Below, piece after piece: positions 58,554 through 64,000 of a stretch of 64,000 nucleotides of DNA. The translations under genes were made by a program, and so were the position numbers. The stretch covers positions 2,668,501 to 2,732,500 of the forward strand of contig NZ_JAQOMR010000001.1 of assembly GCF_028401385.1 (NCBI RefSeq). Direction: 5' to 3'. Each line of letters begins with the position of its first letter. Position 1 is the first letter of the stretch. This DNA is from Marinicella algicola (GTDB taxonomy: Bacteria > Pseudomonadota > Gammaproteobacteria > Xanthomonadales > Marinicellaceae). The notes under the pieces are model-generated. The model did no database searches. It saw nothing but the letters and a program-made list of their open reading frames with translations, and had not been told where the DNA came from.

Positions 58554-58618
58554 CTCACAAACATCTTGTGAGAATAATTCCCCACCGTCTTCAATCATAT
58601 TTCTCAAGCGCTTGTGAG
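58554..58618 (+). promoter_or_regulatory. Dyad elements before the lysis cassette
   Basis: CTCACAA-ACATC-TTGTGAG (58554-58572) is a perfect 7-bp inverted repeat. A second, CTCAAGCGCTTGTGAG (58603-58618), reuses the TTGTGAG half-site. They flank an AT-rich stretch (AATCATATTT) that could be the -10 of the middle/late promoter. Probable Mor-type activator sites. Confidence 0.55.
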
Positions 58619-58637
58619 TTCACTCGGCCGGAGAAAT

Positions 58638-59341
58638 ATGATGCGCCCTATCAACGAAATCATCATCCATTGCACCGACACGCCGGCTGGTCGGCCTGTC
58701 AGCGTCACCGAGATCAACCAATGGCATCTTGAGCGCGGCTGGTCCGGCATCGGCTATCACCGCGTCGTCCATCTCGACGGCCGTCGGGAGGCCGGACGGC
58801 CGATCGAGCGGATCGGCGCGCATGTCGCCGGCCACAACACCGGCACGGTCGGCGTCGTCTATGTGGGCGGCAGGTCCGCCGATATGAAACGCACGACCGA
58901 CACGCGCACGCTTGAGCAGGAAAAGGCGCTCACCGCCGAGATCATCGACCTGCGCGACCGTTTCGGGATCACTCGGATCAGCGGCCATCGCGACTACGAC
59001 AAGGGCAAGGCCTGCCCGTGCTTCGATGCGCGCGCCGAGTATGGTCATCTGTTCAGCGGCATGGCCGACGTCATCCCGTACAAGGACGAAATACTCCGCC
59101 GTGGCGATCGCGGCCCGGCCGTCGCCGCTTGGGTCGATGACCTTGCGCGTTACCGTGAACTGATCGGGCATGAATGGCCGGTCCAGCCCACTGACGCTTT
59201 CGACCACACGATCGAGATGGTCACGATCTGGTTCCAGAAAAACCGAGGCATCCTCGCCGATGGCATTGTCGGTCCGCAGACGCGCGACGAGATGGAGCGC
59301 GCACTTGCCGGCAAAGCCCCTTCATGGCGCTTGCGGCATGA
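58638..59341 (+). CDS. Endolysin: N-acetylmuramoyl-L-alanine amidase with peptidoglycan-binding domain (frameshifted at end)
   Basis: About 234 residues. Amidase_2 domain with zinc ligands in EIIIHCTDTPAG, SGHRDYDKGKACPCFDA (His and Cys), plus GIGYHRVVHLDG. The C-terminal part (about 150-230) has EILRRGDRGPAVAAWVDDLA and IWFQKNRGILADGIVGPQTR, a PG_binding_1 repeat. The long frame runs on without sense to 59582; one more T near 59320 gives APFMALAA and a TGA at 59341 that overlaps the holin ATG. ATG at 58638 has CGGAGAA upstream. Confidence 0.8.
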
Positions 59342-59582
59342 GGCGCATGACAATGCAGAAACCGCATTACCGGTCCTCCAAGCGCTACATGCTGATCTCC
59401 CAGATCGCCGCCTGGATCGTGATCTTCACGGTCGTGATCGCCGCCTGCCTGGACTCCTCCGGCGCACTGTCGCTTGCGCCGACCGTCATTCCGATCATGG
59501 CCGGGCTGGTTGCCGCAATGCTCGGCATTCACCGGGTCACGGGCTCGAAGGACATGCAGACGCTTGCGCGCCAAAGGCATGA
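59338..59582 (+). CDS. Holin-like two-helix membrane protein (frameshifted at end)
   Basis: About 81 residues. Helices YMLISQIAAWIVIFTVVIAA and LAPTVIPIMAGLVAAMLGIH with a short loop, then VTGSKDMQTLARQR. Size, two helices and place between endolysin and spanins suggest a class II holin. The frame without repair ends at 59628; a shift near 59560 gives a stop at 59582 overlapping the next ATG. Confidence 0.65.
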
Positions 59583-59971
59583 CCGGGGGGCGAATAGCTT
59601 TGGCCTGGCTCTCCGCACTTCTCTCTAAACAGACGATGTCCGTGATCCTGGTCGCAGCGCTTCTGGCCGTTGCCGGGATCACGGCACGCACGGCCGTCGG
59701 CAAGGTTTCCGACATAGTCGACGATCGGGTCGCCGCTGCGAAGGCCGAACGCGATGCCTATTGGCGCGCCGAGGTTGCGGAAGCCAATGCCGCGCTTTCC
59801 GGCGCGATCGCGGAACTCGCCCGTCAGGCGATGCGCGCCGATGGCGAAATCCGGGCCGCCGAGGCGGCGGCGCACGATCAGCTCAAACAGATGGAGGATG
59901 ACAATGCGGCATTGCCTGATGGCGATGGTTGCGGGGTTAGCGCTCGCCGCCTGCAGCTCCTCCCCAGATGA
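59579..59971 (+). CDS. Inner-membrane spanin (Rz-like)
   Basis: 130 residues. One N-terminal membrane helix (MSVILVAALLAVAGITART) then a periplasmic coiled coil (DDRVAAAKAERDAYWRAEVA; EIRAAEAAAHDQLKQMEDDN). An i-spanin by layout. Its last 24 codons overlap the o-spanin gene in another frame. Confidence 0.7.
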   Translation: MTGGRIALAWLSALLSKQTMSVILVAALLAVAGITARTAVGKVSDIVDDRVAAAKAERDAYWRAEVAEANAALSGAIAELARQAMRADGEIRAAEAAAHDQLKQMEDDNAALPDGDGCGVSARRLQLLPR

Positions 59972-60221
59972 TCCTGCCCCCGCGATCAAGCTGGTTCAAA
60001 CGCCTGTCGAAGCGCCGGAAAGCGCGCGTCGGTCGTGCGCGCCGATGCTTTCCGAACTGCCGGAGGAAGGCGACCTGTCGGAACGCGAGGTCGTCGACAA
60101 ATGGGGAAACGACCGCATGGCGGTGAAGGTCTGCGATCAGCGCCGGGCCGGCGCGGTCGCGGCGATCGACGCGGCGAATGCCGCCCTGGAACACGCGAGT
60201 GAGAGACAGCATGAACCGTGA
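59898..60221 (+). CDS. Outer-membrane lipoprotein spanin (Rz1-like)
   Basis: About 107 residues. A lipobox is clear: MRHCLMAMVAGLALAACSSS (LAAC, with Ser at +2, thus outer membrane). Proline-rich mature start, Cys pair later (RRSCAPML, MAVKVCDQRR). Starts inside the Rz-like gene in another frame, the classic nested spanin arrangement. ATG at 59898 or 59904. Confidence 0.7.
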   Translation: MTMRHCLMAMVAGLALAACSSSPDDPAPAIKLVQTPVEAPESARRSCAPMLSELPEEGDLSEREVVDKWGNDRMAVKVCDQRRAGAVAAIDAANAALEHASERQHEP

Positions 60222-60429
60222 GGAAAGGCTGGAGGCGGCCACCGAAAGCCATGACGCCGCCCGCCAGCGCAGGATTGAAAGCGCGCGCCGGGCACTCGCT
60301 GCGCCAGGCGCGAAACAGTGCGCCGATTGCGGCGAGCTTATCCCGCAGGCGCGTCGCAAGGCAGCGCCCTTCGCCAGGCGTTGCGCGGCCTGCCAGGCGG
60401 AGCGCGAGCGGGAGTTTTATTGCCGATGA
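60211..60429 (+). CDS. TraR/DksA-type zinc-finger protein
   Basis: 72 residues. C-terminal C4 finger: AKQCADCGELIPQARRKAAP and RRCAACQAERERE. N-terminal helix of about 35 residues. Phage TraR proteins bind RNA polymerase through the secondary channel like DksA plus ppGpp. Overlaps the o-spanin stop and the DUF2730 start. Confidence 0.8.
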   Translation: MNREERLEAATESHDAARQRRIESARRALAAPGAKQCADCGELIPQARRKAAPFARRCAACQAEREREFYCR

Positions 60430-60754
60430 CGATTGATCCGCTTCTGCCCTGGCTCACGGCCGTCAACAGCCTGATCGCGCTCGGCTCGTTCATCTATGCC
60501 TGGCTGACGGCGCGGGCGAAGGGCAACAGCGAGAAGCTCACGGCCATCGAGAAGATCGTGATCGAACATGAGCGGCGCATTCAGGAGATCGAGGGGAGCT
60601 GCGACATCTGCCCGATAAGGACAGCGTGGTCGACCTGAAGATCGCGATGGCGAAGGTCGAAGGGGCGATGTCGGCATTGACCGAACGGCTTGCCGGCATG
60701 GGCGCCACCGTAACCCGCATTGACGATTATCTGAGAACCAAGGGTGACGACTGA
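60426..60754 (+). CDS. DUF2730 family protein (frameshifted)
   Basis: About 109 residues. One N-terminal helix (PWLTAVNSLIALGSFIYAWL) then coiled coil (KLTAIEKIVIEHERRIQEIE). The break near 60595 (one G short in GAGGGGAGC) gives EGELRHLPDKDSVVDLKIAM and MSALTERLAGMGATVTRIDD. Found before the packaging genes in Mu-like phages (Mu gp25 place). Membrane-anchored; role unknown. Confidence 0.75.
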
Positions 60755-60755
60755 C

Positions 60756-61055
60756 ATGGTTTCGTTTGAGGAATATTCCGCCCGCGACGCGCGCCTGATC
60801 ATCCTGCGGGGTCTCGCGACCGAGACCGACGGGACGCTCAACGAGACGCTGCTGACCATGCTTTTGCGCACCTTCGGCCATAACCGCAGCCGCGACTATG
60901 TGCGCACCCAGATCCGCAAGATGGAGGAGCTGGGCGCGGTCACGGTGACGGAGGCGGGCAGCGTGCTGATCCCATCGATCACCAGAGCCGGCCTCGATCA
61001 TGTGGAGCGCCGCTCGATCATCGAGGGCATTGCCCGCCCGTCGCCGGAGGTGTGA
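60756..61055 (+). CDS. Mu gp26-like winged-helix protein
   Basis: 99 residues: VSFEEYSARDARLIILRGLA, NETLLTMLLRTFGHNRSRDY, VRTQIRKMEELGAVTVTEAG, LIPSITRAGLDHVERRSIIE. A winged helix in shape (helix, strand wing VTVTEAGSVLI). Lies between DUF2730 and DUF3486 where Mu has gp26. Confidence 0.65.
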   Translation: MVSFEEYSARDARLIILRGLATETDGTLNETLLTMLLRTFGHNRSRDYVRTQIRKMEELGAVTVTEAGSVLIPSITRAGLDHVERRSIIEGIARPSPEV

Positions 61056-61058
61056 GCC

Positions 61059-61643
61059 ATGGCGAAGCGAGGACGTGGAAGGCTTTCCAATATCGATCTT
61101 TTGCCAGCCGAGTGCGACGACGCCGTTGCCTGGGCGGCGCAGGAGCTTGCGAAACGGAAGCGGACCCAGACCGAAATCTATCCAGAGTTTCGTGACAGGC
61201 TCCTCGCGATCCAAGGCGAGTTCGGCGTCAGCTTCGACATTCCCTCGTTCACCGCGTTCAATCGCTATTCGGTCAATCTTGCGCGGATGACCCGCCGGAT
61301 CGAGGAGACCCGCGAGATCGCCGCGACGATCTCGGAGCGCATCGACGCCGAAGGCTCGGACGAACTGACGCTGATCGCGGCCGAGGCAATCAAGACGCTG
61401 ATCTTCGAACTTCTGCAGGCCACAGAGGATGGCGGTCTTGATCCGAAGGGCGCGATGCAGCTTGCCAATGCCCTGCGCTCGGCGGTTCAGGCGCAAAGCG
61501 TTTCCTCGTCGCGCCGGCAGAAGGTCGAGGCGGATTTCGCGGACAAGGCCAAGAAGGCGGTCCAGACGGTGGCGAAGGCGCGCGGCCTTTCCGATGAAGC
61601 TGCCGTCGAAATCCTCGACAAGCTGTTGGGCGTCAATAAATGA
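61059..61643 (+). CDS. DUF3486 family protein, Mu gp27-like
   Basis: 194 residues: KRGRGRLSNIDLLPAECDDA, VAWAAQELAKRKRTQTEIYP, helix-turn-helix at the start and a helical core. Position before the large terminase suggests the small-terminase function. Overlaps the terminase start (ATGA). Confidence 0.85.
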   Translation: MAKRGRGRLSNIDLLPAECDDAVAWAAQELAKRKRTQTEIYPEFRDRLLAIQGEFGVSFDIPSFTAFNRYSVNLARMTRRIEETREIAATISERIDAEGSDELTLIAAEAIKTLIFELLQATEDGGLDPKGAMQLANALRSAVQAQSVSSSRRQKVEADFADKAKKAVQTVAKARGLSDEAAVEILDKLLGVNK

Positions 61644-63258
61644 GCGGCCCGATCTCCGAACAGGACTGGGCGCTCGCCCGGCGGCAGTCGACGGATGCGG
61701 TGCTTGAGAGGATCGAGCGCCGCAAGGCTTTGTTGCCCTATCAGGCAAGAACGGTATCGCTGCTCGAAGGCGCGTGCCCGGTGCTGTTCGTCGAGAAGTC
61801 CCGGCGCATCGGGCTCACCTGGGCTTGCGCTGCCTATGCCGTTCTGCGCGCGGCGCGGTCTCGCGAGGCCGGCGGCATGGATTTCATGTACATCTCCTAT
61901 AGCCAGGAGATGACGCGGGAATTCATCGACGCAGCCGCCATGTGGGCGCGATCGTTCTCCTCGGCTGCGATGGAGATGGAGGAATTCCTCTTCGACGACA
62001 GCGACAAGGATGGCGAGCGCGCGATCCAGGCGTTCCGCATCCAGTTCGCCTCTGGCTTTGAGATCGTCGGGCTATCATCCGCGCCGCGCACGCTTCGCGG
62101 CAAGCAGGGTGTGGTGATGATCGACGAGGCGGCCTTCGTCGACAGCCTGGAGCAACTCCTCAAGGCGGCTCTCGCCTTCCTGATGTGGGGCGGACAGGTG
62201 ATCGTCTGCTCGACCCATGACGGCTTCGAGAACCATTTCAACGAGCAGGTACAGGATATCCTCGCCGGCAAGTCCAGCTATGCCCATCTTCGGATCGATT
62301 TCGACGATGCGCTGCGCGACGGGCTTTACGAGCGCATTTGTCTCGTCACCGGCAAAGAATGGTCGCCGGAGGCCGAGGCCGCCTGGCGCGCCTCGATCAT
62401 CAAGTTCTATGGCAGCGGCGCGGACGAGGAGCTGTTTTGCATTCCTCGCTGTCATCGGGAGCCTATCTGTCGCGGGCGCTGATCGTCTCGCGGATGAAGG
62501 ACGAGATTCCGGTTATTCGCTGGCATCCGCCGGCAGGCTTTGTCGACTGGCCGAAGGATTTGCGCGAGGCGGAGGTCGAGGCCTTTTGCAAAGAGCAGCT
62601 CCTGCCGCATCTTGCAAAGCTCGACCGGCATTACCGCTCCTGCCTCGGCCAGGACTTCGGGCGCACGGCGGACCTTTCCGTTATCCACCCGCTGCAGGTA
62701 AGGCCGGACCTGACGCTGGCAACCCCGTTCATCCTCGAGCTTCGGGACGTGCCTTACACGTCGCAGTTCCAGATCGTCTGCTTCATCAAGGCGCATCTGC
62801 CACGCTTCTTTCATGCGGCGTTTGATGCGACCGGCAATGGTGCTGCGCTTGCCGAGCTGGCGCGGCAGGAGTTCGGCGCGGTCTATGTCTCGGAGATCAA
62901 GCTTTCGGAGGTCTGGTACATGGTCAACATGCCGAAGCTGAAGGCCGCCTTCGACGACGGGCTGATCGAGCTTCCGAGGGATGACGACATCCTCAATGAC
63001 TACCGGGCGCTGAAGATGCAGCGCGGCATCGCCAAGGTACCGGTCGATTTTCACAATATGGGCGCCGACGGTTTCGAGCGGCATGGCGATGCGGCTCCGG
63101 CGGGCCCGCTCGCGGTGTTCGCCAGCGAGCAGGATAGCGGCGAGATCGGCGCGGGCACCACGGGGTCGCGGGCGAGCGCACCTGTCATTGACGACTTCGG
63201 CAAGGGCTTCAACCTTGGCAACCGGCTCAACGATCTCTTCAGTTTCATGAGGTTCTGA
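61640..63258 (+). CDS. Terminase large subunit, Mu gp28-like (frameshifted)
   Basis: About 539 residues. ATPase: a Walker-A-like FVEKSRRIGLTWACAAYAV, Walker B GVVMIDEAAFVDSLEQLLKA, and coupling motif VIVCSTHDGFENHFN. The break near 62443 (one G short) gives EELFCIPSLSSGAYLSRALI. RNase H-like nuclease half: CLGQDFGRTADLSVIHPLQV (first Asp) and FFHAAFDATGNGAALAELAR. Packages DNA by headful from an internal start in Mu-like phages. Confidence 0.88.
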
Positions 63259-63259
63259 C

Positions 63260-64000
63260 ATGGCAAAACTCGAACGCGCCGAAATCGCCACCGCCGCAAG
63301 CGATCCGTTTATCCCGTCGTTCCAGGGTGTGCTGCAGCCAATGGACGAGGTACTTGCCGCGCGCGGCGGCGCAAGTGCGCTGAAACTCTATGACGAGATC
63401 AGGCGCGATCCGCATGCCCATGCGGTGCTTTCCAAGCTGAAGCTTGAGGTCGTCTCGCGCGAATGGGCGGTGTTTCCAGCGTCTGAGAAACGCCCGGACA
63501 AGAAGGTCGCCGAGGCGGTCGAACAACAGCTCAAGGCAGTCAACTTTGACCGGCTGACACGCGGACTGCTCGGTGCGATCCTGAAGGGCTTTTCTGTCGC
63601 CGAAATCATCTGGATCAACGACGACGGCGTCTGGAAGGCCGGCGCCGTCAAGGTCAAGAAACAGCGGCGCTTCCGCTTCACCGTTGACGGCGAGCTGCGC
63701 ATGCTGACCCGCGCCAGCACGATGGATGGCGAGGCGGTTCCTGATCGCAAGTTCATTGTCCACCGCCATTCGATCGATGATGACGACGATGATCCTTATG
63801 GCGTCGGGATCGGCTCGGTTCTGTTCTGGCCGGCCTGGTTCAAACGGCAGGTGCTGGCCCATTGGCTGCGCGGCACGGAGAAGCACGCCACGCCGACGAC
63901 ACTTGCGCAATATAGCGGCGGCTTCGACCAGGCCAAACAGGATCAACTGCTCGATGCGCTGCGCCGGATGGCAGGCGACACGGGGCTTGCCGTTCCCGAC
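63260..64000 (+). CDS. Portal protein, DUF935 / Mu gp29-like (partial)
   Basis: First 247 residues only; runs past the window end. LYDEIRRDPHAHAVLSKLKL, EVVSREWAVFPASEKRPDKK, GLLGAILKGFSVAEIIWI, GTEKHATPTTLAQYSGGF match DUF935 portals. Forms the DNA entry ring of the capsid. ATG two bases after the terminase stop. Confidence 0.88.
   Translation, partial: MAKLERAEIATAASDPFIPSFQGVLQPMDEVLAARGGASALKLYDEIRRDPHAHAVLSKLKLEVVSREWAVFPASEKRPDKKVAEAVEQQLKAVNFDRLTRGLLGAILKGFSVAEIIWINDDGVWKAGAVKVKKQRRFRFTVDGELRMLTRASTMDGEAVPDRKFIVHRHSIDDDDDDPYGVGIGSVLFWPAWFKRQVLAHWLRGTEKHATPTTLAQYSGGFDQAKQDQLLDALRRMAGDTGLAVPD

Larger units (their letters stand above)
49027..64000 (+). mobile_element. Mu-like transposable prophage, left part (cut by window end)
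   Basis: The gene order is that of Mu-like phages: repressor on the minus strand, ner, ParB-like, MuA, MuB, DUF3164, GemA, a Mor-like activator, amidase/holin/spanins, TraR, DUF2730, gp27-like DUF3486, gp28 terminase, gp29 portal. Right end not in window. The exact left end is unknown; it must lie between the repeat copy at 49026 and the repressor stop at 49113. No terminal TG..CA dinucleotide or 5-bp host duplication can be set without the right end. Confidence 0.9.

Noticed and set aside
60417..61748. Minus-strand frame of 443 codons across DUF2730-DUF3486
   Set aside because: Antisense shadow; all phage packaging genes read plus with overlaps and motifs.
1..64000. CRISPR arrays
   Set aside because: No series of regularly spaced identical repeats and no cas genes were seen on either strand.
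1..64000. Complete rRNA or tRNA genes
   Set aside because: No cloverleaf or rRNA signature was found; only a tRNA-like 3' end at about 18003-18036.

Overview
The window is about 64 kb of alphaproteobacterial DNA, most likely Hyphomicrobiales/Rhizobiales. The grounds are moderately high GC, catabolic ABC-transporter operons of rhizobial type, and a Mu-like prophage whose proteins look like those of rhizobial Mu-like phages. The genus cannot be fixed from the sequence. Many genes are split by single-base frameshifts. Most can be repaired by adding (less often removing) one base in a short homopolymer, and the protein then continues in the next frame. The pattern is uniform across host and phage genes, so residual sequencing or consensus error is likelier than mass gene decay. 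I therefore give frameshifted genes their full reconstructed span and note the shift.

Layout. (1) 1-5.0 kb, minus strand: a branched-chain amino-acid-type ABC permease (partial) and binding protein, a LysR regulator, a ThuA-like protein, and a hexapeptide acyltransferase joined to a second C-terminal domain. (2) 5.3-11.7 kb: an MFS remnant, then a Fe3+/polyamine-type ABC operon (ATPase, two permeases, binding protein) ending in a 2H-phosphoesterase-like DUF1868 gene, divergent from a ROK regulator with a dyad between them. (3) 11.8-18.6 kb: a scrapyard of IS remnants, a HigBA-like toxin-antitoxin pair, an MNT gene with a broken HEPN partner, an orphan TniQ gene, a nucleotidyltransferase, a metallophosphoesterase and a deleted ardA remnant ending in a tRNA-like 3' end. 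(4) 18.7-33.6 kb: a dense defence island. It holds a WYL regulator and type I restriction-modification (hsdR, hsdM, hsdS), an AAA ATPase plus PLD-like pair, a DUF2188-TIR protein, a small zinc-ribbon protein, a pPIWI-associating-type nuclease, and a short Argonaute with a DUF4365 nuclease-APAZ partner (SPARDA-type). (5) 33.6-48.8 kb: IS110 and gene remnants, HipBA, KptA, two related metallophosphoesterases, a DEDDh exonuclease, an unrecognised compact three-gene operon, an Ntn-hydrolase-like gene, a Septu-like ATPase/HNH pair led by a DNA methyltransferase, and an IS21 istB remnant. (6) 49.0-64.0 kb: the left 15 kb of a Mu-like prophage, from repressor through transposase, lysis and packaging genes to the portal protein, cut by the window end.

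How it fits together: the centre is an accessory region built from stacked anti-phage and toxin-antitoxin modules with traces of mobile elements between them. It is bounded on one side by sugar or amino-acid transport operons and on the other by an inserted transposable phage. An 87-bp sequence occurs twice in inverted orientation (39.5 kb and 49.0 kb), bracketing the 9.4 kb that holds the three-gene operon and the Septu/methyltransferase cluster and abutting the prophage. The best candidates for something undescribed are the 40.0-41.7 kb operon, the ATPase/PLD pair behind hsdS, the methyltransferase-led Septu-like operon, and the antisense membrane-protein cargo gene inside the prophage early region.
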